A DNA stretch of 37,812 nt from Ophiothrix spiculata (GCA_000969725.1 JXSR01S064846.1), one strand, 5' to 3'; numbered from the stretch's first letter, positions 11,974-23,017 are shown. The notes: generated by a model not told the origin, from the sequence alone. Numbers and translations: made by a program.

Positions 11974-12170
11974 ATTAACCCTCACCCCACTGATATATCA
12001 CAATGCACTATATTATAATTCCACTCTCTTTGATAGGCCTACCTTCTGAATCAATTCGTTTCTTAGGCTAGATTTGAACCATGGACCTCTGTCATCACAA
12101 TATTTGAACTAGGGACCTCTGGCATCCCAAATTCATGTGCACTGTATGCCCCACTGCACTGAGTATCTAA
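11974..12170. mobile_element. fragments of the tRNA-SINE family
   Basis: 11974-12010 matches the head of the SINE copies below (attaaccctcaccccactg, then a cacaat motif) in plus orientation. 12063-12165 carries two reverse-complement B-box-like motifs (gatttgaacc and tatttgaact) before the phrase gggacctctggcatccca, which recurs in the copy near 15000. This is either one rearranged copy or two nested fragments. Confidence 0.45.
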
Positions 12171-12319
12171 TAATACTCTTCTCCACCAGATCTACTTTTT
12201 GAAATATTACAGGAGGAATTGAATAAATTAGAAAGTTGCTTTTGATTTTCATGTAAAATGAATTTCAAACTAAACATTCTGATTATTCTATAAATGATGT
12301 AAACCAATATAATGAACCC

Positions 12320-12591
12320 ATAACCCTAACCCTACTGAATCTCACAATATCACATTCCACAAAGTTAAGAAATTCACTAAGTCCAAAATATACGTCATAG
12401 ACCTGAGGTAGCTATGATCATGAAATGGCTGTCATGGCAGCGCCTGCTCAGTGGTTTGACATAGTGATAATCAGACCGGTAAACGGGAGGTTGTGAGTTC
12501 GAATCCAGGTGAAAATCCACCATTTTTGACTTGCAGATTTCCGAAGAGATAGTTTTTAAACAAAGAAGTGGTCAAAAGTGTTAGGGTTAAT
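12320..12591 (+). mobile_element. tRNA-derived SINE, copy A
   Basis: The copy contains a pol III A-box-like motif (tgctcagtgg, 12445-12454) and a B box (gagttcgaatcc, 12495-12506) with tRNA-like spacing allowing for a long variable arm. It begins taaccctaaccct and ends gtgttagggttaa, so its two ends are short inverted repeats resembling the TTAGGG telomere unit. It aligns along nearly its whole length with copy B (13972-14216, opposite strand), and its 5' part aligns with copy D (18480-18622). Confidence 0.75.
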
Positions 12592-13458
12592 CCATTTTAG
12601 ATGTAGGTATTGAATATTTTCCATATCCGTGGCCAACCGTTGCCAAATTGAAATTTTAGTGATACACATTATTTCAAAATTTCCTAAATGTGTTTAATCT
12701 ATACTCATTTAAATTAATTCTTGTTGTTCAGTTTTTCCATGCCTGATACTAAAAAGAAAGGATGTGTGGTATTTCACTGATGAATATGAACTAGATCTAA
12801 AACAAAATATTCAAGAATAATTGTGTTTCTACAGTTTTCCCAATGTAAACAAATGCAAGCAGTAGAAACAAAATGGAAACGGTTTTAAATATGATTATGT
12901 CTTCTCTTGTGAAGAAGGGAGCTTGGGATGTAGATTTAGTTGGAAAACAAGAATAAGAAGAAGCAATGTAGGAAAAAATCTTTTGTTTGCACAAAATGAT
13001 TCCTCAATCATCTGATTCAATATTTGCCCACTTTAATTGAGAGATTTCAAGTATTTTGCTTCTTGATACCATCTTCTAGCAGTAATCTAGCGATACAATT
13101 GGAAATGAAAGACATCTTTAGTCCTTGTTTTTCTAATGTTTTGACATAATTATGTCAATATCAGACCTAGATTTCAAACAGAGCGTGGCTTTCTTCAAGG
13201 GGATGGGGGCACTTTCATTCAAAGGGACAGAAGCCGTTGTGCTGTACCAAGACCCTTTAAGACTTTTTCCAATTCATTGCTTTTTTATTTCTTCAGAACT
13301 TCAAAATTGTATTTTGAATTTTCAAAATATTACCAATCTGCACTAAAAAATAATAATCATCTGAAGCTTCAAAGTGACAAAAAAATACCTCTTAGCCAAA
13401 ACGAGAACCCAACTGTTAGGTACATGTTTTATATCAAGAAAGGTTGGCATTTTATTTA

Positions 13459-13670
13459 GGGGCGCACCATTTGGTTCTGGGGGGGGATGTAAGTTTTTCT
13501 GAAAGAAAAAAACCCTTCACAGCCGAAGATGAAATAGAAAAAAAGAACCCTTTACCTAACTACTTCAAGGTAAAGAAAAACATAAAAAATGCAATAAAAA
13601 AACTCTTGTCGCCAAAAAACTTGACTGAACTCAATCTTCCATGCCCCCTGAAATTCAAATGGTGCGCCCC
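13459..13670. mobile_element. MITE with GGGGCGCACCATTTG termini
   Basis: The left end 13459-13473 is an exact reverse complement of the right end 13656-13670, and weaker pairing continues inward through a G-rich run and its C-rich partner. It is about 212 bp with an A-rich interior and no transposase. Flanking bases (ttta on the left, ttat on the right) give no clean duplication. Short lysine-rich open frames across it are by-products of its A-rich core. Confidence 0.8.
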
Positions 13671-13971
13671 TTATAAGAATATTCTTTCGTTTGCTTTCAA
13701 AGACATTCATTGATTTTGAAATGTTCTTGATTATGTATATGTGGAGTATGGTTGACATATTTGTAGCATGACTGATGTTCAAATGAAACATTCAAGATTT
13801 GTGAATGAAACAGCGAGTTTGATCAAATAAAACTTGATTTTAGTAGCAGATACAATCTCTACTACTGCTTTAGACAAAGGAAATGCAATTGTCATGGAAT
13901 TCATAATGATTAGAGTTACATAACACAAATCTGTAGTTGGTTCTTGTCCAAGAGAATATCAAGTACAATCA

Positions 13972-14216
13972 ACTTTAACTTTAACACTTTTGACTACATC
14001 TTCGTTTAAAAACCTCCTCGGTAATCTGCAAGTCAAAAATGATGGATTTTCATCTGGATTCCAACCCACAACCTCCCGCTTCCCAATCCAATTATCACTA
14101 TGTCAAGCCTCTGAGCAGGCGCTGCCATAGAAATGATTTCATGATCAAAGGTAACTTGGACTTCGGCGAACGTTGTGGAATGGGATATTGTGACATTCAG
14201 TGGGGTTAGGGTTAAT
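13972..14216 (-). mobile_element. tRNA-derived SINE, copy B
   Basis: On the minus strand this copy reads ttaaccctaaccccactgaa, then a tcacaatatcccattccac block, the A-box region tgctcagagg and the B-box region gggttggaatcc. It then shares the tail of copy A (gaaaatccatcatttttgac). The B box has a substitution (GG for CG in the core), so this copy is probably not transcribed. It lies 1.4 kb from copy A in inverted orientation. Confidence 0.75.
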
Positions 14217-14509
14217 AACACAAAGACTCAAACATGGAACCTTAAACTCTGTTTTAAAAACTTGTTACTTGTAACTACAATTTGTCTGCAGTGTTTTAGC
14301 AGTGCATCTTAAATCTGTACTACTGTTATAAATACTTTTAACCATTTTGAGGTTATTTTATGTAGTATGTTCTTAGTAATTACATTCTAAATGCACACAT
14401 TTACACAGATTTCAACCATAGGATTTCAACCTGCTTCTCCAAATGCTCTAATCGTAGATTCTGAATTGTTTAAAATTTTGAAATTGAAATAAAGTATACT
14501 TTGTAAATC

Positions 14510-14640
14510 AAGACGCCACAGACAGTAACTTAGCGGTCCTTATGGTTTTAAATTTTCTCTGATACCGCAGGGCGTGTAATCTCTGAAGCTATGACGAAAA
14601 ATGTCAAAGAGTCGCAGTACCTGTCATTCCAAGTAACACA
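14510..14640. other. CpG-bearing segment, no gene called
   Basis: This stretch is richer in GC and CpG than its surroundings. One plus-strand frame after ataccgcag stays open for more than 50 codons but ends in AT-rich sequence. No donor, domain or start was found. It could be a decayed exon or regulatory sequence. Confidence 0.15.
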
Positions 14641-14964
14641 ACACGACTTCCAAACCGAAAACAAAATACAATATTCATCCAAAATTTATTGCTTTTTAGC
14701 AGTTGTAACAACAAGTTTTAGAAATATTAAATATCATTTTTGTTACGGTTTATATGAAATTTGAAGCGTTTGTTTTGTTTTTGATTTTGAGAGAAACTTG
14801 TGTCTAGCGGAAAAGTGAATAATGAATAACATATTGGCAAGTTTTGAGAGTTAGAAACATATTGTGTACATTTGACCAGGTTGACGTCTGTGCCTGATAT
14901 CTGTAAGAAATTATAACCGTAACTCACTACAGGCCAAAATCTTGAATCTTACTGTATTAAAAAT

Positions 14965-15173
14965 ACCTATTTTCACGCATTCGACCTGGGGATTCAAACC
15001 TGGGACCTCTCCCATCCCAATCCAATATTCACCCATACCAAGCCACCCAGGGGCACTGCCTCAGCAGCGATTCGGTGACCATATACATCTCCCGGTTGTG
15101 ACTTATTGGACTTCGACTATTTTCTTCATTTTCTTCTGTAGGATTTTGTAGGATTGTGCGGTTAGGATTAAAT
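14965..15173 (-). mobile_element. tRNA-derived SINE, copy C (diverged)
   Basis: On the minus strand this copy carries the head-like sequence taatcctaaccgcacaat, the shared phrase tcgaagtccaa, an A-box-like segment (gtgcccctgggtgg) and a B box (aggtttgaatcc). It is clearly related to copies A and B but more diverged, and may belong to another subfamily. Confidence 0.6.
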
Positions 15174-16814
15174 AGTTCTAGCTTTTACTGTTCTCAAGAT
15201 GTTAAGCAGTTTATGATTAATTGAATTTTTAAAGTTTTTAGAGATGCATATCAAAAATAAAGTTAAATATTGCGAAGAGTTGCTGCTTTAAGGTTCTCAT
15301 AGATGTCTATCAGAAATTTGAAGAAGGTAAAAAGTGCATTTGCAATCAAGACTAATACCAGAGTGTAACCGGGGTGTAGGATGGTATCACTGATGCGATG
15401 TGACAGCGGGGCGGTGCAATGAGAGATAGGAAGGATACTGAGAGCATTCTAACATGTTGAACATTTTAACTTTTTGAACTCAAACTTTATTTTGAAGACA
15501 TTCAAAGTGCAGAATGTCTTCTATTTAGGTCTCAATGTAGGTCTGTATGAGACTGGGGTTGACTTAGGCAGGATTGGTGCGCATTCAAAAGAAAAGTTTC
15601 TTTTGAATCTACTGTTATATAGTTCTCTATATAGTTCTACTAGTGGTGAGGTTGACTTTCTCTGTCTCTGCTGGGTCGGTGTATATACTGAATAGAGGCT
15701 ATAATACTAGCTTAGCATTGTTTTCATTTGCTTGAAAATAAAAGCTACTGGTTGATTGATTCAAAAGAATTAAGATGAATCTCTCCAGTCAGTTTTTGAA
15801 AGGTACGACTGATTTAAGATATGGTCCAATTATCCATAAGACAGACAAACAGCCTTCTACGAAATTGCTAATGGCATACTGATGATTTTTTAAAACCATT
15901 TTATATAAATTTTTACCAGTCTTCAGACAAAGTTTCGTAAAACAGTTGCCGTTTAAAGCTCGTTCAGAGTATTACTGTGACCACAAGTAATGATGAGATT
16001 GTATGCCCTTCATTATCGCCATGTGCTGCGTAAGTGACACATCATAATTTATGCAAATCTCTGGTTGCGAAGGACTCTTTGAGTCACTGGTTCCAAACAA
16101 ATAAGGTGGGCATTTTTAGCAAGCAATAAGTCTATGGGAAATAATTTCTATTGTACTTTTAGTACTCTCAAGTGCAAATGAAGCAAAAGTTAGCATTATC
16201 ATCATGTTAATATGTTTTTGAAAAGAGTCCCATGATAGACCAGAAGGTCATCCCTGTCACTATTTTTTTTTCAGTTTGTGAACAATAATCAAGTAAAAAG
16301 ATGGTCTGATTTTTGTGTGTACATCCGTCATTGGTGTTAATATGTGTGATCAGTGGAACCAATATGGACATGATCATTTGTTTGGAACCAGATTGCACAT
16401 GTTGTGCTAATTATGCAAGAAATGACTTAACAGTACATGCATGAAAGTTAGTTTTGATACAAAAACCATTACAATTAATTATACATCTTTTCTTTTCAAA
16501 AAATTTTATCCATAAAAAGACCCAAAATAACACGCTGAAATGGTCACAAAAGTAATCAATGATTCATAAAACGCTTATCAACTAAAATACCATGGCAAGC
16601 AATGAACCAGTATATAAAGGGCAGATGGATAAAATCTGATATTACTAACCAATATTTATATATTTCTAGAATTCTTTAATTAAGAAGGTTGATGCATTTG
16701 ATATTTTGTCGCTTTTTAGACACATATAAATATTACTAACTGTTCATATTATTTGCACAACTCCCAAATTGCCCGTTTTAGTAGTTGCATTGTTTCACCA
16801 TCGATTTGCCAAAT
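15174..16814. other. AT-rich region without supported gene
   Basis: Only short open frames are seen. A 35-codon frame beginning about 15776 has protein-like composition but no acceptor, and a 73-codon frame at 15474-15695 is not recognisable. No repeat structure was noticed. Confidence 0.45.
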
Positions 16815-16838
16815 AAAAAACAAACAAACAAACAAACA
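16815..16838. repeat. (CAAA)n microsatellite
   Basis: Four to five tetranucleotide units in an A-rich context. Confidence 0.85.
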
Positions 16839-17576
16839 CCATTCTCATAAAACTTGATAATATGCGACTGTTATAACCTCTTTTTAGCACAAATTTTTAA
16901 AAGTCATAATTTAAGCGTAGGTGATGAAAAAGAGGTCGCTTGGTAGACTTAATTTATTTCTTCTTGCCAAAGTTAAATTTTAAATGGGTGAAAAATTAAT
17001 ATAGATACAAAAAAATTGCTTGCTTCGTTTGCATTCTTTTTAAAAGGGCTCATGTTACAATGTTCAAGTTTTTAGGTAAAGAAAAATCAATTGGCAGAAC
17101 AAAATTAAAAAAATATCAGCTGGTCAGACCTGTAAAGTAAGGGGTGTTTTTAGCCACCTTAGCATTGCTTATTTGTAAAAAACATACCCAATTTCAAACC
17201 ATCAGTGTGGGCTGTTGAAAGAGCCAAATCAGTATCAGTTCTGCTGCATCGTGTAAGTGAGAACAAATTCTTACCATTTTATGAGCTTCAATATTTATGG
17301 AATGAAAATGGCCAACATTAAATGTTTCTAAAGGCGTAGACATGCTGGAATCTTAAAGACGTCATATACACACGAAGAGATGGATCTGAAATGCTGAAAA
17401 ACTGACTGATTATGAGCTGGTTTAAAGAGAGCTTCATGGAGGCTCGCTCAGCTTTGAGAAAAAATCTTTGCCTTCAAATAATGTGATAATTAGAACCTAG
17501 CATAATTTTTGCCTATCAATAAGTAAATTAAATACATATTGTAATATGGTGGGGCCAAAGAACTTATGCAAGAGAA

Positions 17577-17873
17577 GCCGCCATCTTATTGTCGCTGGAG
17601 CAGTGTTATTGTACCTCTGCATAATTTTGGAGTTTGATCCTATATAGAGGCAGATCAGTTAAATCTTCACTTGATACATATACAGTGTGTTCATTTTGTT
17701 TGACGTGCAAACCCTGTCTGCATTTAAAGTAACGTCTATTGCGAGTTGCTCTAATGAAAGTGTACCATTTTCCCGGTTAATCTGTTTTGAAGACCCTCGG
17801 AAGTACGACACGTGGAGCCGTAAAATACTGGAGGTACAATAGCTCAACATCCATGAGCAACAATCCAAAATGG
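17577..17873. mobile_element. imperfect inverted-repeat element
   Basis: The left arm 17577-17628 resembles the reverse complement of 17821-17873. Shared blocks are gccat-tt-gattgt, a tgttgagctattgtacctc-like run and cagtatttta. The arms are diverged and of unequal length, so this is an old non-autonomous element or folded repeat. A 79-codon minus-strand frame at 17659-17898 overlaps the right arm and is not supported as a gene. Confidence 0.45.
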
Positions 17874-18183
17874 CCTTCATCCCATAGGATTTACACAATC
17901 AAAATGGCTGCGAGCATTGATTCCCCTTTTTGATTTCCTTGGGTGGGACTCATTTTGTCCTCGCAATGTTGTGTCAGAATTTTCTTTGATGGAAAGGTCC
18001 AAGGCATCTAAAACTTCTGACGATTTGATAGAGATGAAAACTATCATTCTCAGTCATAAGCCAGGGTATTTAGTTTTGATGGGACTGTAATTTTGTTGTC
18101 AAACATGTATATGCTAGACAATCTTGAATGATACCCTTCTAATGGAATAAAGTTTTATGTTTACATTGGATCACGGCACTCAC

Positions 18184-18252
18184 CTTGGGACCGTCAGAAA
18201 TAGGATGCGAAATCTTGAGATATGCGCTTCCATATCGTTGCAAATCTGTTAT
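18184..18252 (-). CDS. candidate minus-strand exon, unknown protein
   Basis: On the minus strand 23 codons end at a strong donor, aag|gtgagt. The open frame reads ITDLQRYGSAYLKIS, then HPISDGPK, with good composition. The proposed acceptor (ccactgacaaag) lacks a pyrimidine tract, so the left boundary is weak. Nearby sequence has a repeated flavour (two resembling blocks with aaccctt or tacccttc followed by aatg), so this may be part of a repeat rather than a gene. Confidence 0.25.
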
Positions 18253-18479
18253 CTTTGTCAGTGGTATCACAGTGGGGTTTTGTCATACAACCTAGATTGG
18301 GCAATATATAGGCCATGGAGATATTAAGGGCGCACTCGATGTGTTCAGCATCCATGTTTTATATTTCGGAAAATGCAATTTTTAGGCTATGTGATATTCT
18401 TAACCCTTCAAATGAAAAAAGTATCTACTGATTTCTCAATTGGAAAATGATGTGTATTTGCTGAAATCTACACAGGTAA

Positions 18480-18622
18480 AATGGGTGGTTTCCCATCAAA
18501 CCTGGAACTTCTCGGAACAGGATCTCATATTCTGTATGGTAAGCCACTGGACTTTAGCTGCCCTGACAATGATTTCATGACCATAGCTAAGACTGGTCTA
18601 TGACATATTTGGACTTATTGAT
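18480..18622 (-). mobile_element. tRNA-derived SINE, copy D (partial)
   Basis: On the minus strand this copy begins caataagtccaaatatgtca and continues tagac, tagctatggtcatgaaat, then a tRNA-related part ending in a degraded B box (ccaggtttgatggg). The first half matches copy A closely. It appears to lack the head and the tail. Confidence 0.6.
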
Positions 18623-18648
18623 TTCCTTGTTTTTTCAATGCAGAATAT

Positions 18649-18773
18649 TGTAAGATTCAGTTGTGTTTGTTAAATGATATTTATTACTTTTGAAATGTAT
18701 CTAGGTCTATTTTAAGACATGAATCCTTCTGTAAACATGTTTTACGTGACATTTTTTCAGATCATATGAAGAT
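18649..18773 (+). repeat. segment duplicated beside the gap (source 1)
   Basis: These 125 bases recur at 22841-22965 with no difference that I could see. Here the segment sits in continuous sequence and runs on past 18773, so this is probably the genuine locus. Confidence 0.9.
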
Positions 18774-19199
18774 GAGATATGATTATATAAATTTCCTGGT
18801 TTTCCTAAACTTATGACAGTCCCACTTCTCTGTTTTTAAAATCAGTAATCAAAAAGGAAACAAAAAGGGGGAAATGCCGGAAACAGGTCATACAAATTAG
18901 GTCTGGTTTTATTCATTTTCATTACTAGACCCGAAACCATTGTCCCGGTGAATGTACTTTTGGTTGAAAATATGATTTTCTTCTGGTTTTGATTTCACAA
19001 ATGTCATGTGGTATATAAAACCTAATGAGCATCCAGCTGCATAGTTGTGGCAAATTAAGATTGGGCATTTAATAAACGAATAAAAGAGAGAGATTATGCA
19101 AACAAAAGAATGACATTGCACAAAACAAAAGGATGACATTTTCAAATTTTTTGAGGTATTTTGACCGGCTGTTAAAATCATTGTTTTAGTGAAATTCCA

Positions 19200-19274
19200 T
19201 TATCTATCTTACTCTATCTATCTGTCTGTCTGTCTGCCTGCCTGCCAGCCCGCCCACCCGTCCATCCGTCCGTT
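19200..19274. repeat. compound tetranucleotide microsatellite
   Basis: TATC units pass into TCTG/TGCC units and then degenerate C-rich units (cgtccatccgtccg). This is a typical interrupted microsatellite with gradual motif change. Confidence 0.85.
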
Positions 19275-20595
19275 TGCGTGTACTGCAGATACAAACAATA
19301 GTGTGATTAAATTTTTTGTAAAAATGAAAATACTTTTGACTTTTTAACAATTCTGAGCAATGATTCTAAATTTGTGAGATAATCCAGGAATTTTTTTTTT
19401 TTGTAAAAATGAAATTTTGACCTATTTACCATTCCATTCTGAGAATTAATTTCATTTTTTTGAAGTGTTCCATCTTGAAAAACCTAATTCGGATTTGCGT
19501 ATATGTCGTATCACCAGGTGTGTGTGTGGTTTCATGATAATGTTGGATTTATCGCGAGCTAGCAGCAAAATCGTAATAAAAAGTGGCAATGTGTCTCCAT
19601 AACGGCAATATCATATTGGTCTCTTGACGCAGGTGTTTTCAAACATGATACTCAACTGGTACTCAATAGTGAGATCTTTATCAGGACAAGATTTGAAGAA
19701 AGATTTTGAGAATTTTCTGTGTCTTTAAAGGAGTAGTAGACAAGTTCAACATCATCCCCAAAATTTATCAGCAGAACTCTTGCAAAATCAAAATCTCCTT
19801 AAACTTATCTGCAGTTTATGCTATAAATGCTGTAAAAGAAGTGTTTGGCAGACAAAACTGTGCCTCTTTTTTGACATATATAGCAACGATGCATTGTTTA
19901 AGAGAATAGCCTCATACCCAAATCAGCATGAAAACATGATTTTAGTTTTTAATTTTTCTGAAGGTTTTAATTGAAAATATTAAAACCTTTTGGTTGTTGA
20001 TTGTCATTATGTAACATACTAAGTTAAAATGAAATTCAGATCAATTTTTGAAATTTTGTCAAATCACCTTTAAGAAACAAGTTTTTTCATTTTAGTGACT
20101 TTTTGTGTGTATGATGATCAGGTCGTTTTGTATTATGCTCCGGTCTTGAGGTTATGTTATTAAAAATGCTGAAGGGTTGAAATTGGTGAATATTCCAATA
20201 CAAAAAGATTGAAGATATGAATGAGAAAAAAGAGAATGTAATCATATTTTTTGTATGAGATGGAACATATCTTAAAGGTGAACGATTTTGATCAAGTAAT
20301 GTGCTATTTATGCGATGAGTTAGCCGGGAGCGGCACATACATGTAGTACAGAATAAAAAGCATCACCTTAATAGTTTTGTTGTAAAAGAGTATTATTCAG
20401 AATAAATCTGTGGTAAGATTTCAATAAAGCCTGTCATATTTGTGCAATTTACGGGTTGTAGCAAAGGTGAGCTGAATCGCAAACAATTGATGTCATCGTA
20501 AATAGCAATCGAGGGGAAAGAAGTTAACGAAGGAAAAACGGAGTAGAGGAAATTGTTGCATCTGGAATCATGAGGTCCTTTTATGCGATATGAAT
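19275..20595. other. AT-rich region without supported gene
   Basis: Open frames of 60-83 codons occur on both strands (19706-19909 plus, 20087-20338 minus), but none has a good splice context or recognisable sequence. Confidence 0.45.
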
Positions 20596-20599
20596 AGAG

Positions 20600-21010
20600 G
20601 AATGAGCTATTAGGAGATGATATGTTGTAAGCTTTGTATAGGGTTTACATGTGTCAAGGGGTATTGGGAATTAAATATGTATTACATCGTCTAGGCATTA
20701 GACTAGGGTTGGGGTACTTGTGTAATAGGTCATGGGAGGGGTGGTATAAATGATGGGAGTGGTAAATGTATTGGGCTTTGTTTGGAAGGGTATGACAGGG
20801 TTGGTTATGTATTGGGAGAAGTGGGGGAGTGGTGTAAACTTGTAAGAATTCACGGAACCTAGGAAACTAACGGCTAATAAAATGGGTGTGAAAGGAGGAA
20901 AAGAGGAATGGAAAATGCCATGGACTATGTGTGGATAGGTATTAGATTGACAGGATATATGGGACAATGCAATGAGTCATGTGAGGAAGGGGTGGGAGAG
21001 GTAAAGGAAA
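20600..21010. other. strand-asymmetric G-rich, C-poor segment
   Basis: Over about 400 bases the plus strand has many ggg and ggt runs (such as gggagaagtgggggagtgg) and few C. The minus strand reads as a P-, T-, S- and Y-rich 89-codon frame (20698-20967), which is what such skew gives by chance. It may be a decayed minisatellite or a strand-biased repeat. Confidence 0.45.
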
Positions 21011-21030
21011 CAATAGACTGATACAAATAA

Positions 21031-21097
21031 ATCATGTAGCTGTTACAGATCTTATATGGTTATATTTTTGCCTTACACCAGGTATACTGCATTTGAT
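21031..21097 (+). repeat. segment duplicated beside the gap (source 2)
   Basis: These 67 bases recur identically at 22775-22841. The sequence then continues cataaatatc here but switches to source 1 in the second copy. Confidence 0.9.
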
Positions 21098-21888
21098 CAT
21101 AAATATCAAATCAGACATCTCAAACAAAGGCTCATTGATGATGTTAGAAATAGTACAGGGGATGTAGGATGCATTAAACATCTAACTAAATTGATGCAAG
21201 TCAGGTATTTGTAAAACACATGACATGCATTTATTTTATTATAAGAATCCATATACCAAAAGAATCAAGATAAGAGTGCACCCCCTCCAGGGGGGAGGTA
21301 TTTAGGAACATATTAGCAATGACAAGGATCTGTAGCAATACACAGATGGTTTGATATACAATAGATGAACACATCTCGTTCAATATTGTACTAAGATGCC
21401 TCGTGGGCGTCCCGGCCTAATTCTAGCACATTCTGTTGTGATACTTGTAAGATTGTGACAAAAAATGATGAAAATTTGCTACTGTAGGGCTTAGCTGAAA
21501 TTTAAAGCAATGAAATATGAATTTCTATAGACCCATCAGAAAGAAAAATCTCGTGTAATTTCTTTTATCATATTTTCAAATGAATATGTGACAAAAAGTA
21601 ATTGATACCATATTTTGTAAGGTATATCTTATATTGTACCAGTTTATGCAATGCACTTCCCCTTAGGTTTCTAGTGCATTGTAAAATTATTGGTAGTTAC
21701 TGTTTATGTTTATAGTTGTAAAATGTTGGCATAAAGTAACATGCTGGATGTTCTTTTAGATTTGATCATCTGTTCTTTATAAGCTGAGTAAAATTGTGAA
21801 CAAATGAAAATTAAAACGAATACAGGTAATTTCTAGTGTCACACTTGTACTTCCTGAGTTTGTATCTATTTTGCACCAAGTTCTTTCA

Positions 21889-22145
21889 TAACCCTAACCC
21901 ACTAAAGGCCAAATACTCCTCTCCTTTGGAACAAGCTGCTCTTGAAGATTATTCTACCTCTATTACAATCCCTCAAGCTGCTTCTACATGGTTAGCTACA
22001 GTGATTATGCGTCATAGCTGCTTGCAAATCTCTTGTGATGGAGCTTACGAGAGAACGCTCAGGCGTGCCAATTCGTATTGAGTGTAAATTAATTCAATAT
22101 TGGCTTTACACACCTATATTGCAATTCAGGATCGAAAGGGTTAAT
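21889..22145. mobile_element. possible element bounded by TAACCCT-type ends
   Basis: The stretch begins taaccctaaccc and ends aaagggttaat, echoing the telomere-like ends of SINE copy A. The interior differs from the tRNA SINEs seen here and includes gctcaggcgtgcc, which could be a degenerate A box, but no B box was found. The boundaries are suggested only by the ends. Confidence 0.3.
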
Positions 22146-22774
22146 ACATCATTTGAAGTAGCCAGGGTCAGCTTCTTGGATTTTGTTGGGTTTTCCTAAT
22201 TATACTAAAAAGATTGATGATCTGTGTCCAATCAAATTTAAAGCAATTTTATATACACTCTTTTGATATAGAGAGTGACAAATATACTCCATTGTTTTTG
22301 CAAGTGTAATTCAAATCTGGAACTTTTAATCATTTAAATACTTGAGTTATGTAAAAGAAAATCAAAATAAACTTATTCCCATTTCTAGCTGTTTGACACC
22401 TGTAATAACATTACCTTTAGGTGCTTCTTGGTATCATATCCAGCTTCAAATACAAGTAGTCCCCATGAGGGGTCTATCTATACCTGCAAATACCAAAATA
22501 AAATGAAAATCAAGCCATCGTTTGGGTCTTTAACAGACAAGCTGGGAACATTTCCGATTCATGTTGAGTTCATTGAAGCATGCTAACATCACATTACGAT
22601 CTCCCCAGTGTAATATTAGACGATATGTATGTCATATTGTATTGGGAATCGCATGACGGTATGCGTGACTTGTGGCGTAGTCTCAAATTTTACTTCTACT
22701 GCGAAAGTGGAATTTTTTGCTGGCATTTTAATTTCACTAATTTGGCCAAAATTGAATGCTGGTAAATATTTTTT

Positions 22775-22965
22775 ATCATGTAGCTGTTACAGATCTTATA
22801 TGGTTATATTTTTGCCTTACACCAGGTATACTGCATTTGATGTAAGATTCAGTTGTGTTTGTTAAATGATATTTATTACTTTTGAAATGTATCTAGGTCT
22901 ATTTTAAGACATGAATCCTTCTGTAAACATGTTTTACGTGACATTTTTTCAGATCATATGAAGAT
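22775..22965 (+). repeat. chimeric duplicate of two local segments
   Basis: 22775-22841 is identical to 21031-21097. From the shared base at 22841 it continues as an identical copy of 18649-18773 and ends exactly at the gap. The order (21097 joined to 18649) is backwards relative to the rest of the window. Perfect identity next to a run of N points to an assembly or gap-filling artefact. The junction also matches what a tandem duplication or a circle of 18649-21097 would give. Confidence 0.9.
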
Positions 22966-23015
22966 NNNNNNNNNNNNNNNNNNNNNNNNNNNNNNNNNNN
23001 NNNNNNNNNNNNNNN
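22966..23015. other. assembly gap, 50 N
   Basis: Exactly 50 undetermined bases, a conventional placeholder, so the true gap size may differ. A candidate exon begins within a few bases of its right edge. Confidence 0.99.
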
Positions 23016-23017
23016 AT

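Noticed and set aside
12430-12510. Possible functional tRNA gene
   Set aside because: A and B boxes are present but no clean acceptor stem was found, and the whole 270-bp unit recurs in the window, so it is a SINE.
12862-12955. Short plus-strand frame with METVLNMIMSSLVKKGAWDV
   Set aside because: Plausible peptide but only about 28 codons, with no pyrimidine-rich acceptor and no donor.
17041-17140. Short frame beginning MFKFLGKEKSIGRTK near a tag|gtaaag donor
   Set aside because: Lysine-rich peptide expected from A-rich DNA; the frame reads through the donor and no partner exon was found.
17859-18090. 77-codon open stretch on the plus strand with protein-like end (MERSKASKTSDDLIEM)
   Set aside because: Starts inside the inverted-repeat element, with no acceptor or early ATG; about what chance would give over this length of DNA.
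20698-20967. 89-codon proline/threonine-rich minus-strand frame
   Set aside because: Explained by the strong strand skew of the DNA; no start context, splice sites or domain.
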